In this document: piece by piece, positions 26,912-36,404 of the stretch
How positions within the stretch are numbered: the stretch's first letter is position 1
Layout: each line of letters begins with the position of its first letter
Assembly (NCBI GenBank): GCA_031292485.1
Contig: JARLHA010000003.1
Span: forward strand, 124,001-188,000
Direction of reading: 5' to 3'
DNA length: 64,000 bases
Origin: Mucilaginibacter sp.
Lineage (GTDB): Bacteria; Bacteroidota; Bacteroidia; Sphingobacteriales; Sphingobacteriaceae
Made by a program: the position numbers and the translations under genes
Notes under the pieces: model-generated
Told to the model about the DNA's origin: nothing
What the model saw: only the letters and a program-made list of their open reading frames with translations
Databases searched by the model: none

Positions 26912-26980
26912 AACATGTGCGTGGCAATAGGTTAAATTGAACGAAAAGCCATTAGAGATTGAAATACCCATATTGAACAA

Positions 26981-27025
26981 AACAAGAGCCTGCGACATTT
27001 TATTTTATTATAGCAGGCTCTTGTT
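26981..27025. terminator. 13-bp stem hairpin after the fucosidase gene
   Basis: Perfect arms AACAAGAGCCTGC (26981-26993) and GCAGGCTCTTGTT (27013-27025) with a 19-nt A/T-rich loop. It lies between the convergent fucosidase and Nudix genes and can serve both. It shares the GAGCCTGC/GCAGGCTC stem with the terminator at 31370-31404. Confidence 0.65.
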
Positions 27026-27127
27026 AGTTATAAACTAAAACACAAATAGTATTCATTATAAACATCTTAAATTTATTTCAACTGCCAAGCGAAACTTACT
27101 CTATCACCTGCCCGTTCAGGTATTTTA

Positions 27128-27868
27128 TCATAGATAACTAAATTTGTCTGGCAAGCTTTTTCCAAAAATGTAATTATTAATTTGCGGAACTATCGTTTGT
27201 AAATTATTAAATTGCCCATAGTATCTATCTCTATCCAATTTGTAATAATGCTTGCTATTTTTTTTGGAAGTTTTATTTTCATCAGGGTGTTTGATTAATA
27301 ACCCTGTCGATATCATTTTTTGCTCAAAACTTTGTTCATCGTATATTTTACCATATATATTTTCGTAAACCTTATACAATTGTGAGATTGTAAATATTTC
27401 TGGAAGTAGTTCAAACGTTATTGGATTTAGCGAAGCCCTGTATTCAATTTGCATTTTAGCAATATTGACCATTTTCTGATGATCGAATATCAACTCCGGT
27501 AAGTCATTCAATCGAAACCATTTGGCTTTGTAGAGATAATGCATCTGATGGCTAAATTGGGAAATATCAATGAATGAAAAATAAGCCACACTAACTGTTC
27601 TTTCAACCGGGTCTCGATTAGGATCACTAAAGGTGTGAAAAGGCTCCATATAAATATTATTTAACCCCGTCATTTTTTTTAAAACCCTTTTGGCTGCGTT
27701 GTCTAAGGACTCATTGCGTTGTAAAAATCCGCCAATAAGGCTCCATTGCCGTTTGCCGGGCTCAAATGTGCGCTGAATGAGTAATAATTTTAAATTGTTA
27801 TTATCAAGACCGAAGATCAGGCAGTCAACCGCTAATAGTATACGTGATTGATCAGGATAGCGAATCAT
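27128..27868 (-). CDS. Nudix-domain transcriptional regulator (AraR/NrtR-like)
   Basis: 246 aa. The N-terminal Nudix fold (about 8-140) keeps the family frame KRQWSLIGGFLQRNESL, but the catalytic box that should read REUxEExGU is KRVLKKMTGL at 60-69, so the metal-binding glutamates are lost. The C-terminal part (about 155-235) resembles the winged helix of Nudix regulators: EIFTISQLYKVYENIYGK and FEQKMISTGLLI. Such proteins (Bacteroidetes AraR, NrtR) bind DNA and sense sugars or nucleotide metabolites. A role in regulating the adjacent fucose genes or PUL is an inference. Confidence 0.85.
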   Translation of the reverse strand: MIRYPDQSRILLAVDCLIFGLDNNNLKLLLIQRTFEPGKRQWSLIGGFLQRNESLDNAAKRVLKKMTGLNNIYMEPFHTFSDPNRDPVERTVSVAYFSFIDISQFSHQMHYLYKAKWFRLNDLPELIFDHQKMVNIAKMQIEYRASLNPITFELLPEIFTISQLYKVYENIYGKIYDEQSFEQKMISTGLLIKHPDENKTSKKNSKHYYKLDRDRYYGQFNNLQTIVPQINNYIFGKSLPDKFSYL

Positions 27869-27937
27869 ATCTATAGTTTTTCCTTACCCGTTATTAATCC
27901 AATAATCTTCATTTCAATTCAAATGCTTTTTTTAATT

Positions 27938-28177
27938 ATGCCTAATCCGATAATCAATAAAAACATCCGAACTTTAAATGCCCACAAACGCTATCATCGG
28001 AACAACGATAAAATTTTAGCTACCGAGGGTTTTAAGCGGTACCGGGTTATTAATCTGGTGATAAAATTAAAGAAAGGACAAATAGATGATGGGGTACAAA
28101 TGTCAGAAAATAGAGTACAAAATGTTAAAGTTGACGAAACTTCTCCAGCCGGGATGGGCCTAAGGATGCTTGTTTAG
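27938..28177 (+). other. Unassigned short open frame ending inside a + strand terminator
   Basis: A 79-codon frame (starts MPNPIINKNIRT, ends GMGLRMLV) is the only + strand content of the 430-bp gap between divergent-looking Nudix and MG2 genes. It is basic in its first half and matches no family I recognise. Its stop codon lies in the right arm of an intrinsic terminator, which suggests that the region is transcribed rightwards. It could be a small protein, the remnant of one, or a non-coding RNA. Confidence 0.3.
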
Positions 28178-28187
28178 GCCATTTTTT
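28157..28187 (+). terminator. Intrinsic terminator, + strand
   Basis: Arms GGCCTAA (28157-28163) and TTAGGCC (28174-28180), 10-nt loop, followed by A and six T residues. Correct form for a rho-independent terminator reading rightwards, although the flanking annotated genes are both on the minus strand. Confidence 0.75.
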
Positions 28188-28298
28188 ATGATTGCACACA
28201 ATCGCAACGGACACTGACCAAAAGATCTCACATGAGTGCTAAAGCAGCCGGGAGCGGGAATTTTAGCTCTTCAGTTAACCTTTTGATTCCTTTCCTGG

Positions 28299-31013
28299 TT
28301 ATTCCACTTTATAATGGAAAACCTTCCGTCCGAGGTTGCCATTTGCGTCTATTCCCTCTATTACTACTCGATATGAACCTTTGTTGTCTGTATTAAAATA
28401 ACTGAACGACGCTTTGCCGTCATCATCGGTAACCAGGTTAGGTTTCCAAAAAACGGTACTCCGCAAATCAGTGGCCATGGCATTGGTGCCCGCCACATCA
28501 TATTGCGGCGAATAAAATGTGCGCGCCTTATAATAACCTTTAGGCATATAGGTAATTATGCCAGGCGCATCGCGTTTATAAAAAGCGCCACCGGTTCCTC
28601 TTTTTGTGGTTACAATTAAAACACCACCCGAACCGCGGCTGCCGTAAATGCTTGTATATTCTATATTTTTTAAAATTTCAATACTTTGTATGTCACTACC
28701 GTTCAAATCATTTAAAAATCCGGCATCGGCATACGAGCCATCAATCACGATTAACATCGGACCGCCACCCCGGATTAAATAAGCTGTATCATTTCGGAAT
28801 ATAACACCGAACAGGCGCCCTTGAAGACAATCAGTAAGTCTAGCACACCCCGCCATAAGGTCGCTACCAAAAATAACCTGATCTGCATTACCGGGGCCAT
28901 TTAAATTTTCAGATTGCTCAACGGTTGCCTTTTTCGCTTTTATTACAACTTCATTCAACATAATAGTTGGTTTAATAACTCCGTATTTTACCAGGCCATC
29001 GTAATACATTTTGCTGTTTTGTAAAAAAGAGGCTTGCCCCTCGTTAATGTTCACTTGCAGCTCCGCCGAATTTTTATTTATTCCCGCATATTCCACAGGC
29101 AGATTATCCAAAGTAATTAACAAATTTTTACGGTCTTTCGCCGTGCGGCCCTGTATTACAAATTTAACACTATCCTTAAAAAGTAAATTTCTAAAACAAA
29201 ACAGGCCGTTGTTGTCGGTTACTGTATCTATTAAAAAAATCTGACCGCTGGTAGTCATCAACATTACCTTACCATTTACGACAGGTTTGCCCCATGGCGT
29301 TTTCAAGTGGCCCGAAATCTCCAGTGTCTTTTCGGCGGGGTATTCAATCGCGGGATAGCTATCGTTCAACAGCTTTTTCCACTCAAACCTGTGATAGCCC
29401 TGTGTAAGCATCAGTACGTCCAAATCGGCTTCCGTTTTTTGGTTTGGGGCCACAAAATAATAATTCGGTTTTTCTACAAATCCTTTGATATCGGAACTGA
29501 GTAAGAAATGCGAAAAAATAGTGGTTTCGCTCGCCTCATCAACCGGCACCTTTGTTTCATCCGTAACAGCAGCCGAAAAACTCCCTATTTCGGGCACTCC
29601 GTTTTTATCCTTAACCCAAAAATCAATTTTTACCTTTTCCCTGCGTGCATAAGTTTGTTTCTCAGTTGAAATATCCATTTTTAGCCCCTCGTCGTTCTGA
29701 ATAAACACCAGGCGTTCGTTCAAAGGTTCGGCTGTGGCCGAAAAAAGCGTAAACTGAACAATCCCCGAAGGAAATTTGCTTTTGGCTACTTTCGTGATAA
29801 AAAACTTACTCCCCGGCTTAGTCTTGGCGGCATAATAAATCGTCCCGCCGCTTTGCCCTATCAGGCCTAATATTTGTGTTTCGTCAATATTGTTTAATAC
29901 AATCCGGCCTGGGTTTATTTTAATGAGAATGCTATCCTTACCCGAATTACCTACACTTAAAGAATACCCGGCATCGCTGGCCGCCGGCAAATCAACTATG
30001 TTTTGCGAGCCATCTGCATAGGTAATTTTCGCCTTATAGGATTTGCCATTTTCAGGGATAAAACTAAATATGCCCATACCTAAATGGGTGCTGCTGAATG
30101 TACAAACCTGATTGTTTTGATTATCGGTAACCGTTCCTTTTATTTCTGTACCCTGGCCATCGGCGCCCACGGCCTTAAAAGCTATTTTCGAATAATTGCC
30201 ATTTACAAGATTGCCGCCTTCCGGAAAAAACTGAACATCAACTTTATCCGAAACCGCTTTTATAGTAACATACTTTGTCTCAATTTTCTTTTCTGAGGTC
30301 TTGATATTGGTAATTATCCTGCCCGATTTAAACGGCCCGGATTGCGTATTGACAAAGGCAATTGTCAAATCTCCTTTAACATCTGTGACACCTCTTCCTT
30401 TTAAAATTGTTTTAGGGCCTATCTCCACCTCATAACTTACCGGTTTGGCTGCATAAGGCATTCCATTTATATCGGTATAATTTATTAAAGCGTTAACCTT
30501 CTGCTGGTTGTTTTGTGTGCCGAAGGTATAAGCAGTTTTTGTGAAAACGTTATTTTTCACGGCATTTACTACGCTGAAAGTTTTATCGTAATAATATTCG
30601 GCACCAGCATTACGCATCCAGTTGGTATAAGCCCTTATGCGGTAATTTCCTTCTTTAAGCGAATCGCTCAAAACAAAATCGCCCCAGGTAAGCCCGTTAA
30701 CCACGGGTAGTTTTATACTTTGTTTAACTGAATCTTTATCATCAATAAGTTCGACATTCAAAACGCCACTTAAGGTGGACAAGCGATGGTCGCTGCCTAA
30801 TGTAATATACGCTTTAAACCAAATATCGTCGCCAATAGCGTAGTAGGGCTTGTCGGTTTGCAGATAAACTTTTTCCGCTGGGTTATCCCAAAACCATTTA
30901 CTTATTTGTTCAATGATTTTATCCACAGGATCTCCGTCAATCGGGGTAAAACCCGACAAAACTGCCACCATGCCCATTAAGAGCAAACCCGTAAATATCT
31001 TTCTGTAATTCAT
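28299..31013 (-). CDS. MG2-domain protein with a TonB-receptor plug domain (no barrel)
   Basis: 904 aa. Signal peptide MNYRKIFTGLLLMGMVAVLSG. An alpha-2-macroglobulin MG2-like domain follows (about 44-140, KVYLQTDKPYYAIGDDIWFKAYI), then further Ig-like modules. A C-terminal carboxypeptidase-regulatory-like and TonB plug region comes last (GGGPMLIVIDGSY ... IQSIEILKNIEYTSIYGSRGSGGVLIVTTK). A 22-strand beta-barrel is missing, and the final 90 residues form another beta domain. This architecture recurs in Bacteroidota; its role is unknown, perhaps an envelope scaffold or an inhibitor-like protein. Only loosely linked to the PUL, from which it is separated by a terminator. Confidence 0.8.
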   Translation of the reverse strand: MNYRKIFTGLLLMGMVAVLSGFTPIDGDPVDKIIEQISKWFWDNPAEKVYLQTDKPYYAIGDDIWFKAYITLGSDHRLSTLSGVLNVELIDDKDSVKQSIKLPVVNGLTWGDFVLSDSLKEGNYRIRAYTNWMRNAGAEYYYDKTFSVVNAVKNNVFTKTAYTFGTQNNQQKVNALINYTDINGMPYAAKPVSYEVEIGPKTILKGRGVTDVKGDLTIAFVNTQSGPFKSGRIITNIKTSEKKIETKYVTIKAVSDKVDVQFFPEGGNLVNGNYSKIAFKAVGADGQGTEIKGTVTDNQNNQVCTFSSTHLGMGIFSFIPENGKSYKAKITYADGSQNIVDLPAASDAGYSLSVGNSGKDSILIKINPGRIVLNNIDETQILGLIGQSGGTIYYAAKTKPGSKFFITKVAKSKFPSGIVQFTLFSATAEPLNERLVFIQNDEGLKMDISTEKQTYARREKVKIDFWVKDKNGVPEIGSFSAAVTDETKVPVDEASETTIFSHFLLSSDIKGFVEKPNYYFVAPNQKTEADLDVLMLTQGYHRFEWKKLLNDSYPAIEYPAEKTLEISGHLKTPWGKPVVNGKVMLMTTSGQIFLIDTVTDNNGLFCFRNLLFKDSVKFVIQGRTAKDRKNLLITLDNLPVEYAGINKNSAELQVNINEGQASFLQNSKMYYDGLVKYGVIKPTIMLNEVVIKAKKATVEQSENLNGPGNADQVIFGSDLMAGCARLTDCLQGRLFGVIFRNDTAYLIRGGGPMLIVIDGSYADAGFLNDLNGSDIQSIEILKNIEYTSIYGSRGSGGVLIVTTKRGTGGAFYKRDAPGIITYMPKGYYKARTFYSPQYDVAGTNAMATDLRSTVFWKPNLVTDDDGKASFSYFNTDNKGSYRVVIEGIDANGNLGRKVFHYKVE

Positions 31014-31369
31014 ATCAGGTAAATAAATCAGAAGTTAACTAAAATGACTTATGGGTTGGGTAACTTTTATTGTTAATTGGGTTGTTTTGAACATTTGATG
31101 TATAAAGAATGTGATTTATTGGACGGCTTGATGGTTGGACCCGGCAGTCTGAGACTTTGCCTACGGATGCACTATACCGGTCTTCTTTCCACCGAATCAA
31201 GTTCGATATTGTCTGCACAGTATTTCTGTCCTAAAGAAAAAACCATTATTAAGACAAGTAAATAAACAGGTATTATCAGTTTCAGGAATTTTTCAATTCC
31301 TTACTTTTTATCTTTAAAACTTGCATTGTTATACTTTTAGCTCCCTCCAATATCAGAAAATTCAATTAA
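31014..31369. other. Gene-free stretch between the MG2 gene and the susD terminator
   Basis: 356 bp with no credible gene on either strand. The only local feature seen is the short palindrome AGTCTGAGACT near 31147. It must contain the promoter of the MG2 gene, but no clear TTG-N19-TAnnTTTG match was found. Confidence 0.5.
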
Positions 31370-31404
31370 AAAGAGCCTGCACCATTCACTGCTGCAGGCT
31401 CTTT
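31370..31404 (-). terminator. Intrinsic terminator at the end of the PUL (after susD)
   Basis: Arms AAAGAGCCTGCA (31370-31381) and TGCAGGCTCTTT (31393-31404), 12 bp and perfect, with an 11-nt loop. Reading on the minus strand the stem is followed by further T residues. It lies 27 bp after the susD stop and marks the 3' end of the SusC/SusD transcript. Confidence 0.85.
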
Positions 31405-31430
31405 ATCTATTATATTATTAATACATCAAT

Positions 31431-33032
31431 TTAATTCCAATCACCGGTAATATCTTTAGCAACAGCGCTATTAGCATTCTTCTCGGCTAAAGGTATTGGG
31501 AATAGCACATTTTTATCCAGGAAAGGTTGTGTACCATCTTCAACCTGCCTTTCAGCATTTATGGTTTGCTTGGCAATGCCCCAGCGTATTAAGTCAAAAT
31601 AACGACTTTCTTCGCCGGTTAGCTCTAACTGTCTTTCACGCATTAAGATGTTCATAGCGTTTGCCTGGCTGCCCAGCGAGGTATAAAGTGGGGCATTAAC
31701 ACTTGGCCTGCTGCGCACCTGGTTAATTAAAGCCAGTGGCTGAGCACCGGTATTACCTTGTTGTATATAGCTTTCTGCCAGCATCAACAATACGTCAGCG
31801 TAGCGTATTACCTGGCCGTTTATACCACTTTGCGGCCCGCCAAAAGATGATTGTTTGTTATAATATTCATATTTAAGCCACTCGTACCCTTTTGCTGCGT
31901 AAGGATAATCTACAGGTCCTGTAGAACATTGCTGACAATATTGTGTTTGCCCGCCACTTGCAGCGTCGCCATAAAAGGTGAAAGCTGCGCGGGGGTCAAC
32001 GTAATTCGCAGATGGGTTTTGTGGGTTAGCGTAGGTGAAAGCTTTAACAGCGGTTGTAGTTATGTGCACATTATTCCAATCATTAAAGCCATATTCCTGC
32101 GCACGGTCTGAGTGCGTTGCTTTTCCACCCCAGGTTTCCTGGCCGCCAAAAACGTAATATTGGTTGCCTATGCCCCAATCTGTCCATTTCTGGTTCATTA
32201 CCTGAAAAATGGTTTCCGGGTTTTTGGCCGGATCATCCTGGTTCGGATCATCAAAGAGATCATTGTAAACCGGCGCCAGGGCGTAGCTGAAAGGCGCCTG
32301 GGTTAACTTAGTAAGTTCGCTTTGTGCCGATGCCCATTTTTTCTCATATAAATACGATTTACCCAAAAGCGCTACTGCAGCGCCTTGCGTAGCTCGCCCG
32401 TAATTGCCAGAACTGTATGAAACAGGAAGGCCCGCTTCAGCATCTTTCAAATCCTGTTCAATAAATGCCCATATGTCGGCAACAGGTGATCTTCCAAGGT
32501 TAATCTCGGCAGCGGTTGGCTGCTCTATAAACTTCGTACGCAAAGGCACCCGCCCGTACAAATTAACGAGTTGAAAATAGGCATAAGCACGCAGAAATTT
32601 AGCCTCGGCAATATACTGAGTCTGGTCAGTTGTCTCTGTAGCATTAGCTGGCTTCCATGCTGTCTGCGCACGATCAATAACGACATTGGCGCGCGCTATT
32701 ATCTGGTATAATGCTGCCCATGTTTCGGTCACCTGGTTCTGATCGGGGCCAAAGTTATACTGGGCCAGTTGCAGGAGATCGCCCACCAGCGGCTGATTGT
32801 TTTTGGCATCATAGCCAAGCAAATCAAAAGTAAAATACCACTCGCGTGCCCACAAACCAGTATGCAGCAAACCTGCGTAAGTAGCCACAACAGCCTGATT
32901 TACAGCAGCATCACTGGTGAAAAAGGTATCATAAGTATAAGCGTTCTTATTAACCAGATCCAAATTTTTTTTACATCCTACCGAGAGAATTAAAAGCCCT
33001 CCCGTCATAAGGAATTTTATATATTTTTTCAT
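31431..33032 (-). CDS. susD: SusD/RagB-family starch-binding-like lipoprotein
   Basis: 533 aa. Lipoprotein signal MKKYIKFLMTGGLLILSVGCKKN with the acylated Cys at 20. TPR-like SusD fold: NAYTYDTFFTSDAAVNQAV near the N-terminus, EAKFLRAYAYFQLVNLYGRVPLRT (canonical SusD motif) at about 140-165, and the C-terminal MRERQLELTGEESRYFDLIRWG. Surface glycan-binding lid of the SusCD import complex; its gene follows its SusC partner by 24 bp. The exact glycan is not predictable from this protein alone. Confidence 0.95.
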   Translation of the reverse strand: MKKYIKFLMTGGLLILSVGCKKNLDLVNKNAYTYDTFFTSDAAVNQAVVATYAGLLHTGLWAREWYFTFDLLGYDAKNNQPLVGDLLQLAQYNFGPDQNQVTETWAALYQIIARANVVIDRAQTAWKPANATETTDQTQYIAEAKFLRAYAYFQLVNLYGRVPLRTKFIEQPTAAEINLGRSPVADIWAFIEQDLKDAEAGLPVSYSSGNYGRATQGAAVALLGKSYLYEKKWASAQSELTKLTQAPFSYALAPVYNDLFDDPNQDDPAKNPETIFQVMNQKWTDWGIGNQYYVFGGQETWGGKATHSDRAQEYGFNDWNNVHITTTAVKAFTYANPQNPSANYVDPRAAFTFYGDAASGGQTQYCQQCSTGPVDYPYAAKGYEWLKYEYYNKQSSFGGPQSGINGQVIRYADVLLMLAESYIQQGNTGAQPLALINQVRSRPSVNAPLYTSLGSQANAMNILMRERQLELTGEESRYFDLIRWGIAKQTINAERQVEDGTQPFLDKNVLFPIPLAEKNANSAVAKDITGDWN

Positions 33033-33056
33033 AATTATATTTTTTATAAATGTTAC

Positions 33057-36000
33057 TTAAAATCCTGCCTGTATCCCGAATAAAAATGTGCGCGGCTGCG
33101 GAATCTGGCCAGTATCAATACCGCGGTTAAAAATAGTGTCGTTCGCGTTGTTATCCCCGTTTACTGTGCTTAATTCGGGATCATATCCTTTATAGCCGGT
33201 TATGGTAAATAAATTTTCCGCAGCAATGTATACACGTAGTTTACTCAACACATTACCCGAAAACGATTGTAAAGCGGTTTTTGTAAAAGTGTAGCCCAGG
33301 GTTACATTACGGGCACGTAAATAGGCGCCATTGTCGATAAAGAAATCTGATGGCCTTAAGTTTCCAGATCCGTTGTCGTCCTGCCCTGCTCTTGGCAGCC
33401 TGGCATTGTCACCCGGTTTTTCCCACCTGTTTAATATGTCGGCTGAGGCATTATGCCCTGTCCCTGCGAAATCCAAAGTGGACCTCAGATCGTTTCCGAT
33501 TTGCACGCCCTGCACGCCTGATAATACGACGTTAAGGTCGAAATTATGGTAAGTAGCGCCAATGTTAATGCCATAGGTAAACTTCGGAATTGAGCTCCCT
33601 AAAAGCTGCTGATCCTTTGAGTCAACCACCCCGTCACCGTTCAGATCCTTAAATATAAAGTCTCCGGGTTTTAATCCGGACTGATATACCGCAGTGGGAT
33701 CGCCGGTTTTTTGCTGTGCTATTTTATTTAATGCATCAATTTCAGCCTGGTCTCTGGCTACATGATCCTCCCTGTAACCCCAAAATGCCCCGATAGGGAT
33801 GCCCGGCATAGTCATTGTTTCTGCCACCCCTGTTCCCTCAATTATTGGCGTTGGCGATTGGGGGTCTAAGGCTATTGTTTTATTACTGTTAAAAGCGCCG
33901 TTAACGCTTATGTTATAGCTAAAATCATTTTTTACCGCAGAATGGTAACCTAACTGAAATTCAAACCCTTTGTTTTGTACCTTAGCCGCATTAACAGTCT
34001 CATAACTGTTGCTTGTATTTTCGCCTACACCTAAACTATATGGTACAGGTATTTGTACTAATAACCCGCTGCTTTTTCTATTATAATAATCGGCGGTAAA
34101 AGTTATCCTATTGTTTAGAAATGCCAGATCGATGCCGGCATCGGTTTGGTCGGTTGATTCCCAATGTAATTTCGGGTTGGCAATTGTAATAGCCGTTGTT
34201 CCGTTAACAAATTGCTCATTCTGTCCAAAAGAATATACCAGGTTTCCCACAGGCGATCCGTTAAATGTTAACACATCGGTTTTGCCAAGATCAATCCGGT
34301 TATTACCTGTACGTCCCCATCCTACGCGAAGTTTACCATCGCTGACAAATGGAAGAGCGGATTTCACGAAATCTTCCTGACTGAACCGCCATGCAAAGCC
34401 GGCGGCCGGAAAATTACCGTAACGGACTGCCGGGAGAAAGTTGGAAGACCCGTCACGCCTTACGCTGGCTGAAAGAATATACTTATCGTCATAAGAATAA
34501 ATTAAACGTCCGTAATAAGATTGTTCGATGCCAAATTGAGTAGCATAACCCGAGGATCTGCCTGTTACGGTAACAGTTGGGGCTACGCCTATGTCCTTTA
34601 CCGCATCGGTCAGCATACCTGTACCTGTTAAACTGGCAGAGCTACTGGTTCCCGCATCAATGTAACTTGTGCCTGCTGTTAGCGAAATACTGTGTTTACC
34701 AAAGCTATGGTTATAGGACAAATAATTCTCGATGATGTAATAGGAAGAGCTGCCATACGAATGGCCCGCTTGCCGGTCATAAGACAGTTTATTGGCAGTT
34801 ACGAAAGGTATCTGGTAAGAATCACTTCCATTGTAGTCAAATGTTGCTGATGCTTGCGAACGGAAAATTAAACCATTGATAATTTTTACTTCGGCAAATA
34901 CTTGCGGATATAATACCATATCATTGCTGCTTTGGGTTTTTGTCCCCAGGTCCTCCAATGGATTTACAGCATTACTGTTATCATCCACATTGGTAAGGAT
35001 GGAATAGCCCCCCGGAATTGAAGAATCATAAATGGGTTGATAAGGTGCGTATTGAAGCGCGTTACCTATGCCAGCCATCAGGCCATCAGTTTTCGTGTAC
35101 CTCAAATTTAAGGTTTGCCCGAAATGAAAACGGCCTAATTTTTCGTCTAACGAGAACCTGTTATTTAATCTTTTAAAGAGATAATCCTTAACGGTGGCTT
35201 GCTGGGTTACATATCCTGCCGACATATTATAGGTAACCTTGTCGCCTCCGCCGCTTATACTTAAATCATTTTGAGTTGATAAAGCTGTTTTAAAAATTTG
35301 GTTTTGCCAGTCGTTTCTGTCAACCAAAGCAAACGGCGTGGTAAGTTTTACAGGTACTGGATTATTGTTGGTAGCATCAATATCTGTTAGGAGCTTTACA
35401 TAGTCGGCTGCTTTTAACAAATCGAGTTTTTTCGGTATCGTTGAAAAGCCTACCTGTGATGTAAATGATATTTGAGGGGCGCCGGCTTTAGCTTTTTTTG
35501 TTGTAATTATCACAACGCCGTTAGCGCCGGAAGCACCATATATGGCTGTTGAAGCAGCGTCTTTTAATATCGTAATATTCTCAATATCCTGCGGGCTAAT
35601 TGTATTGAACAAGCCGGCATCAGCTTGTATACCATCAATAACATACAACGGGCTAACGTTAGTGAAAGAACCGGTACCACGTATAATAATTTGCGCATCT
35701 GCACCTGGCGAACCATTCGCAGTAACTACCTGAACACCAGGTGCCTTACCTATTAATAATTGCGCGGGGCTTGTTGACGTATTGGCGCCTGCATCTTTCG
35801 CGGCTACGACATCAACAGAACTTACCAGGTCTTTTCTGCGGGCTGTACCGTATCCTATTACCACTACTTCGTTGAGGTTATTGGTACTTTTCGCTAAGGC
35901 TACGTCAACTGTGCCCGAGGCCGGAACGACAATCTCTTTTTGATCGTAACCAATAAAAGAGAAAATCAACGTACTTCCCTGAGCAGCATTGATGGAATAG

Positions 36001-36200
36001 ACCCCGTCTATATTTGTACTTGTGGCCTCAGTTGTGCCTTTTACTTTAATGGTTACACCTGGCAAAGGGAGTCCATCGTCCATACCCGACACTTTGCCGG
36101 TAACTTTCCTCATTTGGGAATAGCCCGGCAGACTCATCATTATGAGTGATAAGGTCATCCCGGCAAAAATGAGGAATTGTGTTAGTAGTTTTCTTTTCAT
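33057..36200 (-). CDS. susC: SusC/RagA-family TonB-dependent outer membrane transporter
   Basis: 1047 aa from the ATG at 36200. An upstream in-frame start at 36356 gives 52 more residues without a signal sequence; MKRKLLTQFLIFAGMTLSLIMMSLPGYSQ is a proper signal peptide, so 36200 is preferred. Order: carboxypeptidase-regulatory-like domain (VTGKVSGMDDGLPLPGVTIKVKGT), Plug domain (VIGYGTARRKDLVSSV ... SPLYVIDGIQAD ... ILKDAASTAIYGASGANGVVIITTKK), then a 22-strand barrel ending in PQPRTFLFGIQAGF. Imports oligosaccharides across the outer membrane with the SusD encoded downstream. An operator-like palindrome lies upstream. Confidence 0.95.
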   Translation of the reverse strand: MKRKLLTQFLIFAGMTLSLIMMSLPGYSQMRKVTGKVSGMDDGLPLPGVTIKVKGTTEATSTNIDGVYSINAAQGSTLIFSFIGYDQKEIVVPASGTVDVALAKSTNNLNEVVVIGYGTARRKDLVSSVDVVAAKDAGANTSTSPAQLLIGKAPGVQVVTANGSPGADAQIIIRGTGSFTNVSPLYVIDGIQADAGLFNTISPQDIENITILKDAASTAIYGASGANGVVIITTKKAKAGAPQISFTSQVGFSTIPKKLDLLKAADYVKLLTDIDATNNNPVPVKLTTPFALVDRNDWQNQIFKTALSTQNDLSISGGGDKVTYNMSAGYVTQQATVKDYLFKRLNNRFSLDEKLGRFHFGQTLNLRYTKTDGLMAGIGNALQYAPYQPIYDSSIPGGYSILTNVDDNSNAVNPLEDLGTKTQSSNDMVLYPQVFAEVKIINGLIFRSQASATFDYNGSDSYQIPFVTANKLSYDRQAGHSYGSSSYYIIENYLSYNHSFGKHSISLTAGTSYIDAGTSSSASLTGTGMLTDAVKDIGVAPTVTVTGRSSGYATQFGIEQSYYGRLIYSYDDKYILSASVRRDGSSNFLPAVRYGNFPAAGFAWRFSQEDFVKSALPFVSDGKLRVGWGRTGNNRIDLGKTDVLTFNGSPVGNLVYSFGQNEQFVNGTTAITIANPKLHWESTDQTDAGIDLAFLNNRITFTADYYNRKSSGLLVQIPVPYSLGVGENTSNSYETVNAAKVQNKGFEFQLGYHSAVKNDFSYNISVNGAFNSNKTIALDPQSPTPIIEGTGVAETMTMPGIPIGAFWGYREDHVARDQAEIDALNKIAQQKTGDPTAVYQSGLKPGDFIFKDLNGDGVVDSKDQQLLGSSIPKFTYGINIGATYHNFDLNVVLSGVQGVQIGNDLRSTLDFAGTGHNASADILNRWEKPGDNARLPRAGQDDNGSGNLRPSDFFIDNGAYLRARNVTLGYTFTKTALQSFSGNVLSKLRVYIAAENLFTITGYKGYDPELSTVNGDNNANDTIFNRGIDTGQIPQPRTFLFGIQAGF

Positions 36201-36374
36201 GAATTTAAAATTTAAGTGACATAATTGGTTGATTATTTGTATATTAAGGATAAGAACAGCTGGCAGCGGGAGACTCAGCTCCAAAAAGCAATTATATTTA
36301 GATGCTGCGGGGGCATTCGGGTATTCCTCCCAACTCCGGGTTGAAAACCCGCGCAATTTTTTGATTTGAAATAA

Positions 36375-36404
36375 AGAAACTATTTAATGATTTTGCGCCT
36401 GCAA
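36375..36404 (-). promoter_or_regulatory. Candidate promoter of susC
   Basis: Minus strand TTG (36404-36402), 19 nt, then TAGTTTCT (36382-36375), which keeps TA and the T-rich half of TAnnTTTG with two mismatches. The spacing is exactly that of the hemW promoter. The -33 TTG lies inside the 18-bp operator palindrome. The predicted transcript would have a leader of about 165 nt. Confidence 0.45.

Noticed and set aside
31077..31265. 62-codon frame between the MG2 and susD genes
   Set aside because: No ribosome-binding or family signal and antisense to the likely MG2 promoter region.
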